A stretch of 64,000 bases of DNA from Bin55 sp965199895. Its GTDB lineage: Bacteria; Pseudomonadota; Gammaproteobacteria; Pseudomonadales; Azotimanducaceae. This document shows positions 43,817 to 53,488 of this stretch, piece by piece. The position numbers and the translations under genes are program-made. The notes beneath the pieces are model-generated. The model worked only from the letters and a program-made list of their open reading frames with translations. It made no database searches and was not told the DNA's origin. The DNA lies in NCBI GenBank assembly GCA_965199895.1, contig CBDATJ010000016.1, forward strand, positions 124,001-188,000. The letters run 5' to 3'. Every line of letters starts with the position of its first letter. Position 1 is the stretch's first letter.

Positions 43817-46660
43817 TTACATCGTGTAGTTTAACTTGAGGAAGAAGTAACGTCCAGCTGTATCAAAGGTTCGAACATCAGTATTGTCATTAAATCCATC
43901 CAACGAAAGCGGAGGATCTTCATCCAATAAATTGTCGATTCCACCGGAGAATGACATGTTGTACTCTGGGAACTGAATTGAACCTTGTACATCATGATAG
44001 ACCCGACCTTCGATAGTTCTCTCAAGAGCTGCTCCGGTTGCTAAGTCACTGTAATTTTCTGTAGCATCACCGATAGTTCTTGCTTGATAGCTGACACTAA
44101 GTTCATCACGAACGAAGACAACACTAAAGTTGCTGCGATAGTCCGTGAAATAACCAGCCAAATCATCATCGAATCGGTCAGTCAAATCAGTGCTTGAACC
44201 GTCTGCTCGAGTGATTTTGTACTCGCTCAGCAACGATGCTTCATAGCGTAACTGAACTTCACCAAACATTATGTATCCGAGATCGTAGTTGATACCAATA
44301 TCAAAACCACTGGTGTCAACTCCACCAACATTCCTGATGGTGTTGACAACGTTGATGGGGTTACCTTGGTTAGGTCCGCTACCAACACGTTCGACTAGGT
44401 CACAGAACCGACCAGTTGAAGCGCACTGTTGGAGAATGAAGCTCGCTCCGAGAGTCGAGAGTGCCTCGGTCAGTTGAACATCAAATCGATCAACCGTGAT
44501 TGATAGATCGTCAAACATAGATGGTTGGAAAACAACACCAAGAGTTAGGATGTCTGCGGTCTCTGGTTGAGCTTGGGGATTTCCACCTACGGTTGTTCTA
44601 ATTTGTGTCGAAATGGGTTCAAATCCACTAGCGGGTACACCATCATTGATGCAGAACTGGGTTGGGTTGTTTGCACACGGGTCAGACAAAGACGGGAATG
44701 AAAAACCGTTTCCGCCAAATAAGTTTGAAGTGGTTGGAGCACGGAATGCTTGCGAAAACGACATTCGCAAGGTGGTCGATGAAACAGGACGGTACTTCAA
44801 GCCTAACTTACCGTTAGTGGTTGTACCAAAAGAGTCGTAATCCGAGTATCTCATGGCAACGTTGGCTTCGAGAAAGTCAATCATTGATGCACCAGCTACG
44901 AGAGGAATATTCAACTCACCGTACAATTCGGTCACTTGATATCCACCAGATGTTGGTTTCCTTGGAGTACCGGTTGCTGCGCTCCCGAGAGCGTTCACTT
45001 GAGAATCCGGTATATCCGCTCCTCGTTCTTCGCGCCACTCAAAGCCAAAGGCAACACCAATCGGTCCAGCATCACGTTCATGTATCCTAGAGTTCACCAG
45101 GTTAATCGCAAAGATTTTTTGATCTTGCAGGCTAGACTGATTGTCTACGAATGTGATGTAGTCCAGCATCGCTTGTGTGATACTATTTTGATTAAACGTG
45201 TTGAGGACAACACAATTTACAGTGTCGTTTGCACACTGTGGGTTACCATCTACGTCTAAAACAAAATTACCGTCAGCGTCTTTCAGGGATGGTCCGACTG
45301 CATTTGCGACTCTTTCGAGGTTGTAAATATTCCCGAAGTGACCTTCAGAAGCTGTCTCTCCAAATGAGTGGTAAGCTTCAAACTCAAACTCACCCATCAT
45401 GCCTTCGATTCCAACCGTAATTTGCTTAGTTTCAGTGAGAGTGTTCTCAAATCGAGAACCATCTTCCACCATACGTCGTCGCCAGTCTGCGATGTCCGCG
45501 CCAAATGGGTTGTAGTAGTTGTCTTTGCTATAGGTAGCGGGATAAGCGAAGAATGCAAGGGGCGCGAGAGGGGTTTCAGCTAGTTTCTGATTGCTGTCTC
45601 GATTGAGATAGCTTGCGGAAACGAAAGCTCTGATATCGCCCAATAGGGGAAAGTCCTGGAGATATTGATCTCCAATAAACATCATGCTCCAGCGGGTGCT
45701 GGGCTGTCTTTGGTGGTTTGAAGGTGCGTAGTTATAGGAATCTCCTCCGAAAAAGTTAAACCTACGAAAATCACCAAAATCTGGACCACGGGTCATGTCT
45801 TGAGCATTTCCATCAGCATCCGTGAACCGGTATCGACCCCAAGGTGGGGCAGAACTGCCTAGGAAAATCAAGTTTCCCGCAAAGAATGCCAAGGGTGTTT
45901 CCGCCCAATCTCGATCACAAGCACAAATGGATTCTTCGTCTACATAGCCCGCAAATGCCATGAACGAACCAGTATCTGAATTTCCTCCAAGAGTCATGTC
46001 AAAGCCGTTTCGAGCTCCGTCGCCCTCTTGAGTGAGTCCTGTTTGTACGTTGAAATCGATGCCTCTCATGTCGCGTCGAGTGATGATGTTCACCACTCCA
46101 GCAACTGCATCAGAACCATAGATAGCAGATGCGCCATCTTTGAAGACCTCAATTCGTTCAACCATGGATACAGGGATCGTGTTGAGGTCTATGGCACTAC
46201 TCAAGTTAGTTGAAGCAAGACCAGTACTACTAGGAGGTAGTCGTCGACCATCCATGAGTACCAATGTTCTCGTTGAGCCTAATCCGCGTAAAGAGATCCG
46301 GTTCGTCCCGTCACCGCCATTGTTAATTTGAGTTGTTTGAGCACCACCAGCAACTGATGGGATCTCCCTTAGGAGTTCACCAAGCGAGGTTTGACCTGAC
46401 CGGGTGATGTCGACACGATCAAAGATTTGAACTGGACTGGTACCTTCAAGGTCGACACGCTGAATACGAGATCCAGTTACCGTGACTTCCTCCATTGCTT
46501 CTTCGGAATCTTCTTCATCTTCCTGCGCCCAAGTGACACCGGTCACCAGCGCAGCGAAACAAAGGAAGAGAAATAGTTTCAAAGAATTGTTCATGAAATT
46601 CATCAAAATTGATTTACCTGAATTGTGGAATTGAGATTTAAATTCATAGGATTGCAGCAT
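43817..46660 (-). CDS. TonB-dependent outer-membrane receptor
   Basis: Large active-transport barrel (947 aa) of the outer membrane. It has a signal peptide ending VTGVTWAQ, a TonB-box region EEVTVTGSRIQR, the plug (LGELLREIPSV, ISLRGLGSTRTLVLMDGRR, IERIEVFKDG-like MVERIEVFKDGASAIYGSDAVAGVVNIITRR) and a C-terminal beta barrel ending FFLKLNYTM. The plug matches receptors of the large Proteobacteria/Bacteroidetes-type nutrient class, not a siderophore-specific one. AAGGTGAGCT directly precedes ATG 46660; ATG 46603 nearer the signal peptide is an alternative. Cargo is unknown. Confidence 0.93.
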   Translation of the reverse strand: MLQSYEFKSQFHNSGKSILMNFMNNSLKLFLFLCFAALVTGVTWAQEDEEDSEEAMEEVTVTGSRIQRVDLEGTSPVQIFDRVDITRSGQTSLGELLREIPSVAGGAQTTQINNGGDGTNRISLRGLGSTRTLVLMDGRRLPPSSTGLASTNLSSAIDLNTIPVSMVERIEVFKDGASAIYGSDAVAGVVNIITRRDMRGIDFNVQTGLTQEGDGARNGFDMTLGGNSDTGSFMAFAGYVDEESICACDRDWAETPLAFFAGNLIFLGSSAPPWGRYRFTDADGNAQDMTRGPDFGDFRRFNFFGGDSYNYAPSNHQRQPSTRWSMMFIGDQYLQDFPLLGDIRAFVSASYLNRDSNQKLAETPLAPLAFFAYPATYSKDNYYNPFGADIADWRRRMVEDGSRFENTLTETKQITVGIEGMMGEFEFEAYHSFGETASEGHFGNIYNLERVANAVGPSLKDADGNFVLDVDGNPQCANDTVNCVVLNTFNQNSITQAMLDYITFVDNQSSLQDQKIFAINLVNSRIHERDAGPIGVAFGFEWREERGADIPDSQVNALGSAATGTPRKPTSGGYQVTELYGELNIPLVAGASMIDFLEANVAMRYSDYDSFGTTTNGKLGLKYRPVSSTTLRMSFSQAFRAPTTSNLFGGNGFSFPSLSDPCANNPTQFCINDGVPASGFEPISTQIRTTVGGNPQAQPETADILTLGVVFQPSMFDDLSITVDRFDVQLTEALSTLGASFILQQCASTGRFCDLVERVGSGPNQGNPINVVNTIRNVGGVDTSGFDIGINYDLGYIMFGEVQLRYEASLLSEYKITRADGSSTDLTDRFDDDLAGYFTDYRSNFSVVFVRDELSVSYQARTIGDATENYSDLATGAALERTIEGRVYHDVQGSIQFPEYNMSFSGGIDNLLDEDPPLSLDGFNDNTDVRTFDTAGRYFFLKLNYTM

Positions 46661-46890
46661 AGCTCACCTTCCAGATAACGTTGAGTCAAGGTGATGACTG
46701 CTAACCTTAGCCGCCATACGAATATAGCAGTTCCTGATAAGCTAAGCTCCTTAGCGTGCTTACCATTTCGTAATGCTATATTATACTGACCAAGGGCTCT
46801 ACCAAGACTATATATGTCTTTTTGTTTAAATTGATGAGTAACAGTTTTGGTAGTTCAACCAAACAACTCACTAATACAGGATTTTCACAC

Positions 46891-47364
46891 ATGACATCAA
46901 ACAGCGCAGTCGGTCGAATCGATCACATTGGCTTTGCAGTTCGCGATATCGATGAAGCAAGAAAGTTCTGGGAAGGGTGCCTGGGTGCAACGTTGCAATC
47001 CAGATTTACTCATTACAGTGGTGATTTCGAACTGGGGATTTTTGACCTAAATGGATTTTGTATTGAGCTGTTAGCTCCTATCCATCCAGATGGATTTCTG
47101 GCTGAATTCATCAATAAGAGAGGCGAAGGAGTGCACCACATCACTCTCCAAACACCTAATCTTGTGAATCAGTGCCAGAACCTCAGTGATAAAGGAATCA
47201 AAGTAGTAGACATGAACCTCGATGTTGAAAAAGGAGGTGTCGATGCTTTCATATCACCTTCAAGCTCTCATGGTGTATTGATCCAACTTGGTGAAAACCT
47301 GGGACCACTAAACACGCTTCCCTATTGGCAGAAAGAGTCTAAGTCCAAGTCACACGATAGCTGA
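46891..47364 (+). CDS. Methylmalonyl-CoA epimerase-like VOC protein
   Basis: About 157 aa with two VOC modules: GRIDHIGFAVRDIDEARKFW..LG and GEGVHHITLQTPNL..L..KGIKV, then FISPSSSHGVLIQL. The layout agrees with methylmalonyl-CoA epimerase (His of DHIG, His of GVHHI), but the third metal ligand Glu of the GVLIEL strand is Gln. Activity may therefore differ. ATG 46891 follows ACAGG; earlier starts have no signal. No mutase gene is nearby. Confidence 0.75.
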   Translation: MTSNSAVGRIDHIGFAVRDIDEARKFWEGCLGATLQSRFTHYSGDFELGIFDLNGFCIELLAPIHPDGFLAEFINKRGEGVHHITLQTPNLVNQCQNLSDKGIKVVDMNLDVEKGGVDAFISPSSSHGVLIQLGENLGPLNTLPYWQKESKSKSHDS

Positions 47365-47472
47365 TCTTCTTTTTAAGACGTGATACAGCGCAAGAATCTT
47401 GCAGGGTGTGATGACGATAACTTCTACGGTAAACTGGCTGGGTCACCTCAATCGGTCGTTTATCTTTGAAAC

Positions 47473-48456
47473 CTACGTGAATACGTAGAACCGTCGTTTG
47501 AAATGATCTTTTTCTTCCATCTCAATCTGGTATTCATGAGCTTTTTTGACCTTGCCTGTTGGGATGTCATCTAGAGTTTGCACCAGTAATCTAGTAACTT
47601 TTTTGGAAATATGCCCCTTGACTATCCCACCAGCATTATGAATTCTAGATTCTAGAATTTGGTCTCTAAAACCTGTGAAAACGAATGTTTCACCTGACAG
47701 TTCCAGAGCGAACATCTCGGATGAACTCTCGCTATCTAGATCACACTCCTGCTCTAATTCTCTACGTGGTGGCAACTCAGCGTCCTGACCCACTTCCGAT
47801 AAGGTGTTTTTATAGATTGCTGCAGTGGTGGTTGCGTCTGCCAGTGCTCGATGAAAATTCGCATCTATGCCGTAGTACTTAGCAATAGTGCTGAGTTGGT
47901 GATTTCCTACCACGGGTTTAGGTAGTGCCTTCCTAGTCATGGGCAGCACATCAACCCATGTGTTATTCAAAAATTCCAATCCTAATCGCGATGCAACTGG
48001 TGTAAGAAAACGCCTATCAAAATCAGCGTTGTACGCTATGATCCGGGCATCGCTAATCAATTGATCCAAGTGGGATAGAGCTTTCTCAATCGAAACACCT
48101 TCTTCTTGCACTACCTCGTTGGTGATACCTGTCAGTTCCCGTATATGCTTGGGAATATTTGTCATTGAATGAATTAAGTAAGTTAGTGGAGTCTGCACTT
48201 CGCCAACCGATTCATCCCAATCGAATCTAACCGCTCCCACTTCAATAATGTGATCTCGACTGGGCAAAAAACCTGTCGTTTCTACATCTAATACAACGAA
48301 GGGGTAATCACTTGGACCCAATCTGGTTGGTCGTGTGACCTGCAGGACTAAGTCTCGATCCTGTCTTTGTCTAGTGAAATCAAGATCATCATCAGTAACA
48401 GTATCCGAAACACCCACAGACGTAAGCATTACAGACAAAACAACGGTTTTGTTCAT
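47473..48456 (-). CDS. DEDDh exonuclease domain fused to a BRCT domain
   Basis: A 327-aa protein. Residues 52-215 are a DnaQ/epsilon-type 3'-5' exonuclease with VVLDVETTGF (D57, E59), IRELTGIT, AYNADFDRRFL and HRALADA, the four acidic residues plus His. Residues about 250-315 are a BRCT domain (GETFVFTGFRDQILESRIHNAGGIV and ISKKVTRLLVQ). The first 45 residues are extra. It lacks a polymerase or GIY-YIG nuclease partner. A repair role is inferred; the BRCT fusion resembles that of NAD-dependent DNA ligases and some DinG-like exonucleases. Confidence 0.82.
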   Translation of the reverse strand: MNKTVVLSVMLTSVGVSDTVTDDDLDFTRQRQDRDLVLQVTRPTRLGPSDYPFVVLDVETTGFLPSRDHIIEVGAVRFDWDESVGEVQTPLTYLIHSMTNIPKHIRELTGITNEVVQEEGVSIEKALSHLDQLISDARIIAYNADFDRRFLTPVASRLGLEFLNNTWVDVLPMTRKALPKPVVGNHQLSTIAKYYGIDANFHRALADATTTAAIYKNTLSEVGQDAELPPRRELEQECDLDSESSSEMFALELSGETFVFTGFRDQILESRIHNAGGIVKGHISKKVTRLLVQTLDDIPTGKVKKAHEYQIEMEEKDHFKRRFYVFT

Positions 48457-49059
48457 CGACCTCGTACTTTGGGCGTTGGTCTTCCCATATTCAAAAGTTC
48501 TCTAGCTTCCCATTCGATAAAGGAATATAGTCCTTCCTAACCCTTCTATTTCTAGCTCCTTACCTGAAACAAAAATTGAATTCTACTGGCAATCAGTGCA
48601 CCCTAAAGGGAGGGTTAAAGGATAAACTTCTATATTCGAACAATCGATTTGAATACTGAAATGAGTACCCCGCAAGACAAAGGCCTCTGTGCACTATCTG
48701 GATGTGACAGACAGCTAGAACCTCACCGCCTATGGATTTCAAACTTATAATCGATTTTCAAGAATGCGACGAAGAAGGAAGATCACTTAGTGAGTATTCC
48801 TTTCCTAATTGGTCTATCCTGTGTGTTCGCTACACCATTCACGAAAATCTCTTTTTGAATCTCAAGTCTCAACGAATCTGCCAACATAGTTTTTCAACCT
48901 ATCTGAACTTCATCAGAGATTAAGGCAATCCTACTCAACACACCCAAACAATGGTCTTCTGAAATGGTCGCGTTCTCTTTGTGTGTGGGTCACCAGATCC
49001 GTGATCACTAACAGGATGATTCAATTCCTAATTCCTCAGGGGAGTACCGTCTTCTGAGT
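48457..49059. other. Gap of 603 bp before the transhydrogenase operon
   Basis: Contains the likely upstream region of pntAA and of the exonuclease gene. Short frames exist (29 aa at 48661, 63 aa at 48732) but without domains or ribosome sites; they are not accepted as genes. Confidence 0.5.
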
Positions 49060-50178
49060 ATGGAGGTTATATCCCTCAAAGAGCTTGATCCTAACGAAGC
49101 TCGAACTGCACTTGTGCCCTCAACAGTCAAAAAGCTCACAGACTTGGGGTTTAAAGTTTCAGTGGAGTCGCATGTAGGTACCGCAGCAGGTTACATCAAT
49201 GATGACTACCGTGAGAATGGAGCTAGCATCGAAAAAAATGCAGAAGCTCTGTTATCAAAAGCGGATATTCTGATGCAGGTGCGAGCACCATCAGAAAAAC
49301 GTATTTCTCAAATGAACCGAGGTGCTATCCACATCAGCTTTTTGGATCCCTTCAGAGAACCCAACCTGGTCACAAAAATGGCTTCTAGCGGGATCACTGC
49401 GGTTTCACTGGAAATGGTTCCCAGAATCACTCGAGCCCAAAAAATGGATGCACTGTCCTCACAAGCAAATCTCGCAGGCTATACCTCAGTGATTGTGGCT
49501 GCAAGCCACCTGCCCAGAATTTTCCCGATGATGATGACTGCTGCGGGTACACTCTCTCCAACCAAAGTATTTGTTATTGGTGCGGGGGTAGCAGGGCTAC
49601 AAGCCATTGCAACTGCACATCGTTTAGGTGCTCGAGTGGAAGCATTCGATACTCGGCCCGTGGTTGAAGAACAGGTCCGTTCACTCGGTGCAAAGTTCGT
49701 CAAAATCGACCTCGGTTCTACAGGCCAAACCGATGGCGGATATGCCAAAGATCTAACACCCAAGCAAATAGCACTACAGCGTCAAGGAATGGCTAAAGTT
49801 ATCCAGAACTCTGATGTAGTGATTACTACCGCACAAGTGTTTGGGAAACCTGCTCCTAGGATTGTTTCCCAGAATATGGTCGCTGCTATGAAACCCTGTA
49901 GTGTGGTTGTCGACATGGCAGTCGAGACAGGGGGAAACGTGGAAGGCTCCAAAAAAGACGAAATAGTCGATGTGAACGGAGTAAAGCTGATCGGTTTTTC
50001 AAACCTTCCCTCTCGGGTAGCCTCACACGCCAGTGATATGTTGTCATCGAACTTAGTTTACTTCCTCGAAGAATTTCTTGTCGATGATGATCGCAAGGTG
50101 TTCTTGAATCCCGAAAACGAAATCGCGCGCGCGTGTGTCTTGACTAGTGGCGGCAAGCTGTTGGTGGACTTGAAATAA
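49060..50178 (+). CDS. pntAA: NAD(P) transhydrogenase subunit alpha, part 1 (NAD-binding)
   Basis: Soluble NAD(H)-binding dI domain of the proton-translocating transhydrogenase, 372 aa. It has the alanine-dehydrogenase-like fold: LVPSTVKKLTDLGF, QVRAPSE, SSQANLAGYTSVIVAA, the dinucleotide loop VFVIGAGVAGLQAIATAHRLGA and the mobile loop region GGYAKDLTP. Split alpha subunits are usual in alphaproteobacteria and many marine gammaproteobacteria. Starts the pntAA-pntAB-pntB operon. Confidence 0.96.
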   Translation: MEVISLKELDPNEARTALVPSTVKKLTDLGFKVSVESHVGTAAGYINDDYRENGASIEKNAEALLSKADILMQVRAPSEKRISQMNRGAIHISFLDPFREPNLVTKMASSGITAVSLEMVPRITRAQKMDALSSQANLAGYTSVIVAASHLPRIFPMMMTAAGTLSPTKVFVIGAGVAGLQAIATAHRLGARVEAFDTRPVVEEQVRSLGAKFVKIDLGSTGQTDGGYAKDLTPKQIALQRQGMAKVIQNSDVVITTAQVFGKPAPRIVSQNMVAAMKPCSVVVDMAVETGGNVEGSKKDEIVDVNGVKLIGFSNLPSRVASHASDMLSSNLVYFLEEFLVDDDRKVFLNPENEIARACVLTSGGKLLVDLK

Positions 50179-50185
50179 ATACTCT

Positions 50186-50488
50186 ATGGAAATTGTCCTA
50201 CTTGTCTTTATACTCGCTCTAGCTACTTTCTTGGGCTTTGAGCTGATTTCTAAAGTCCCTTCGACTCTTCACACGCCACTTATGTCTGGAGCAAATGCGA
50301 TCTCTGGAATCACTCTGGTGGGAGCCCTGCTTGCATCAGGAACAGGGAGTGCCTCACCTCAACTCGCAACTTGGTTGGGAACAATAGCGGTAGTTTTCGC
50401 TACAGTGAATGTGGTCGGAGGCTACTTGGTCACCGACCGAATGCTAAGTATGTTCAAAAAGACTAATCGAAATACTCATGAGTCCTGA
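50186..50488 (+). CDS. pntAB: NAD(P) transhydrogenase subunit alpha, part 2 (membrane)
   Basis: A 100-aa membrane subunit with three helices and the conserved LHTPLMSGANAISGI motif between the first and second. Forms the dII membrane part with PntB. Begins eight bases after pntAA. Confidence 0.95.
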   Translation: MEIVLLVFILALATFLGFELISKVPSTLHTPLMSGANAISGITLVGALLASGTGSASPQLATWLGTIAVVFATVNVVGGYLVTDRMLSMFKKTNRNTHES

Positions 50489-50527
50489 ACGCGCTCATTT
50501 AACCAGCCAACACTGGATTACGAGTTC

Positions 50528-51907
50528 TTGAGCCAGTTTTACGCTTACAAAACTTACATCGTTGCTTACTCAGCTTACATCGTTGCAGCCGTAGGTTTCA
50601 TCATTGGGCTCAAGCTGCTAAGCAAGCCGAAAACTGCTCGACTCGGTAATCTACTTTCCGCTTGTGGGATGTTGATTGCGGTCATCGCCACCCTGCTCTC
50701 CAACGGAATAGTTGAATGGCATTGGCTCCTGATAGGTGTAACCATTGGTACTCTCATTGGAGTACTGGCATCGCGTCTGATTGCTATGACTGCTATGCCA
50801 GAGCTGGTTGCAGTGTTCAATGGTCTTGGGGGAGGAGCTAGTTTATTAGTTGGCTGGGTTGCTCTCTTTAGCCATACTAACCTCTATATCACCATTGCGG
50901 TCATTCTTTCCATTTTGATTGGCGGGATCACGTTTTCGGGTAGTGTGATTGCGTGGAGTAAGTTGTCGCGCTTCTTTGGAAGCAAAGCACTCGTTTTCAT
51001 GGGACAACGTCACCTCAATGCGCTGTTGCTGTGTGCGGTAATAGCTTGTGCGGTGACATTTGCCTTTGAACCAGCAGCAGATTCACCCTATCTCTATGCA
51101 CTACTCGGGTTAGCACTAGCTCTTGGTGTGCTTGCAGTACTGCCCATAGGCGGTGCGGATATGCCAGTAGTCATCTCACTGTTGAATAGTTATTCAGGCA
51201 TCGCAGCTTGTGCTGCTGGATTTGCTATCGATAACGTGATTTTGATCGTAGCCGGTTCTTTGGTTGGTTCGGCTGGAATCATTCTGACCAACATCATGTG
51301 TAAGGCGATGAATCGTTCTCTGCCGAATGTTCTGTTCAGTGGCTTGGGATCTGCAAAGTCTGGTACAACGGTAGAAGGGGTAGCTCATCCCATCAATGCA
51401 GAAGATGCTTATTTGATTCTCGAAGCAGCATCTTCGGTTGTTGTGGTCCCTGGATATGGAATGGCAGTCGCTCAAGCTCAACACGTTGTCAGAGAACTCG
51501 GGGAATTTCTGGAAGAATTCGGGGCAGATTTGAGTTATGCTATACACCCTGTTGCAGGTCGAATGCCTGGGCACATGAATGTACTCTTAGCAGAAGCTAA
51601 AGTCCCCTACGAGCAATTGATCGAAATGAACGACATTAACCCCAGAATGGGTATGGTCGATGTCGCCGTTGTGATTGGTGCAAATGATGTCGTCAATCCA
51701 GCCGCAAGGGTAGATGAGCAAAGCCCCATCTACGGGATGCCCATCATCAATGTCGACGAAGCAAAAACAGTACTGGTACTGAAACGATCTCTCGCATCAG
51801 GCTTTTCGGGAGTTGATAATCCACTGTTCTTTGCTCCCAATACTCGAATGCTCTTTGGCGATGCTAAACAAACTGTATCAGATCTGGTGGCAGCGTTTAA
51901 GTCTTAA
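50528..51907 (+). CDS. pntB: NAD(P) transhydrogenase subunit beta
   Basis: 459-aa subunit combining the membrane dII part (about residues 1-260, about nine helices with VAVFNGLGGGASLLVG and GGITFSGSVIAWSKL) and the NADP-binding dIII domain (VVVPGYGMAVAQAQHVV, YAIHPVAGRMPGHMNVLLAEAKVPYEQL, VVIGANDVVNPAA). Couples hydride transfer from NADH to NADP with proton import. TTG start at 50528 is forced: the frame opens at the pntAB stop and has no ATG earlier. Confidence 0.96.
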   Translation: MSQFYAYKTYIVAYSAYIVAAVGFIIGLKLLSKPKTARLGNLLSACGMLIAVIATLLSNGIVEWHWLLIGVTIGTLIGVLASRLIAMTAMPELVAVFNGLGGGASLLVGWVALFSHTNLYITIAVILSILIGGITFSGSVIAWSKLSRFFGSKALVFMGQRHLNALLLCAVIACAVTFAFEPAADSPYLYALLGLALALGVLAVLPIGGADMPVVISLLNSYSGIAACAAGFAIDNVILIVAGSLVGSAGIILTNIMCKAMNRSLPNVLFSGLGSAKSGTTVEGVAHPINAEDAYLILEAASSVVVVPGYGMAVAQAQHVVRELGEFLEEFGADLSYAIHPVAGRMPGHMNVLLAEAKVPYEQLIEMNDINPRMGMVDVAVVIGANDVVNPAARVDEQSPIYGMPIINVDEAKTVLVLKRSLASGFSGVDNPLFFAPNTRMLFGDAKQTVSDLVAAFKS

Positions 51908-51936
51908 ACCAGGATACACACGGAGGAGGAGTCGAA

Positions 51937-53367
51937 TTGACCAAACCTAGTGTGATCCGGGAACCTCTTTACTGGTTTTATGGATCCGCATCAGCCGCGT
52001 TCGGGATCAAGAACTACGCGTTCTCTTACCTCCTACTGATCTACTCCACAGCAGTATTGGGAATCGATGCCTATATAGCGTCAATAGCGATCGGTTTAGC
52101 GATTCTTTGGGACGCATTCTCTGATCTTCTTCTTGGGCACTGGTCCGATAAGCATCGTTCTAGGTTAGGTCGACGACATCCATTCATGTACGCATCGTTG
52201 CTGATCCTGCCCGTGACTTTTTGGTTGCTATTCAACCCGATTATCGAAATTACCGAAGCTAACGGATTCTTCTACCTGCTCATTTTTGCTATCCTTGTTC
52301 GAACAGGAGCAACATTGGTTGAAGTACCGTCGATCGCACAATTGCCCGAACTAGTACAGGACTATGATCGACGTACGGAATGGTTGACACTACGTCAAAC
52401 TATCGGTTGGTTGAGTGGCAATGGACTACACACGCTCAACTTTCTGTTTTGGGTAGGTGCATGGGGACTGAGCTCTCAGTTAGGGTACACCTGGTTTTCG
52501 AGCGTCGCAGCAGTCATCATCGGTGTATCTATCCTCACGACTGCACTAGGAACCCAAGCACACGGCAAATCTCTGCCCCAACCCACTGAGCGATTCCGAG
52601 TTCAGGACATCATCGGAGAGATCCGACAAATAAGGAGATCCCTCAATAACCGAAACTTTGCTTCCTTGTTCTTGTACGGTCTAACCAACGGAATCGCGGG
52701 TGGACTGAGTACGGCAATCTATCTGTACAACGTCAGTTATTTTTTTGAATTTGATGAGCGACAAATTGCTCTTACAGCTATTGGGGTACTGTTCTCACCG
52801 GTGTTCGCCTACTTCCTGTTACCCTTTGCTGGAAAGCGATTCGGTAAACGTGGTGGGGCGATGCTTGCTACCTTGACCTATATCATACTTTACCCCTGTC
52901 CCTATATCCTGTATATGCTGGGTTATTGGCCCGCATCAGGTTCAACCGCAGCTCTGGCCTGCTACACCGCATTCATCATCGTCGAAGTCGTGTGCCTCAT
53001 CATATCCGCCGGGCTGTTGGATTCGATGATGGCAGATGTAGTCGAAGACAGTGAAATCGTCACAGAACGTCGTTCTGAAGGTTTGTTCTACGCTGCTCGT
53101 GCTCTCATCACTAAGGGCACATCAGCAGGTGGAATTCTGTGTGCGGGAATCATCCTTTCAGTGGTTGGCTTTGATGCGATTTCCAGCTATGCAGACATGA
53201 CATCAGCTCACCGTATGACATTAGTTACCTTGTTTCTACCACTATTCACATGTCTGAATCTTGCAGCAATTGCAGCACTTTACTTTTACCGTATTAAACG
53301 CGAAGATCATGCACGTCACCTACAGACTCTTGATAAACGAGCTCAGTCAAGAAAAGCACCGACTTAA
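51937..53367 (+). CDS. MFS transporter of the GPH:cation symporter type (MFS_2)
   Basis: A 476-aa inner-membrane protein with 12 helices. Signature loop GHWSDKHRSRLGRRHPFMY is the melibiose/lactose symporter-like motif, and PSIAQLPELVQDYDRRTEWLTLRQTI lies in the next loop. The substrate is likely a glycoside or other sugar-like compound, by family only. TTG 51937 with GGAGGAGGAG upstream fixes the start. It follows pntB by 29 bp, so it may be read through from that operon. Confidence 0.88.
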   Translation: MTKPSVIREPLYWFYGSASAAFGIKNYAFSYLLLIYSTAVLGIDAYIASIAIGLAILWDAFSDLLLGHWSDKHRSRLGRRHPFMYASLLILPVTFWLLFNPIIEITEANGFFYLLIFAILVRTGATLVEVPSIAQLPELVQDYDRRTEWLTLRQTIGWLSGNGLHTLNFLFWVGAWGLSSQLGYTWFSSVAAVIIGVSILTTALGTQAHGKSLPQPTERFRVQDIIGEIRQIRRSLNNRNFASLFLYGLTNGIAGGLSTAIYLYNVSYFFEFDERQIALTAIGVLFSPVFAYFLLPFAGKRFGKRGGAMLATLTYIILYPCPYILYMLGYWPASGSTAALACYTAFIIVEVVCLIISAGLLDSMMADVVEDSEIVTERRSEGLFYAARALITKGTSAGGILCAGIILSVVGFDAISSYADMTSAHRMTLVTLFLPLFTCLNLAAIAALYFYRIKREDHARHLQTLDKRAQSRKAPT

Positions 53368-53488
53368 CACGGGAGAGTTTCAAGAAAATGGGTGGTGAAT
53401 TGAACTCTCTCTCATTACAGGCTATATTCATTGAGTCTCCTAGAACAAGATCTCCAGATGAATTTGAATCGACTTTGCACTGATTTTT

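Noticed and set aside
48732..48923. Possible 63-aa gene before pntAA
   Set aside because: There is no ribosome binding site, domain or hydrophobic pattern, and it is in a gap that is expected to be regulatory.
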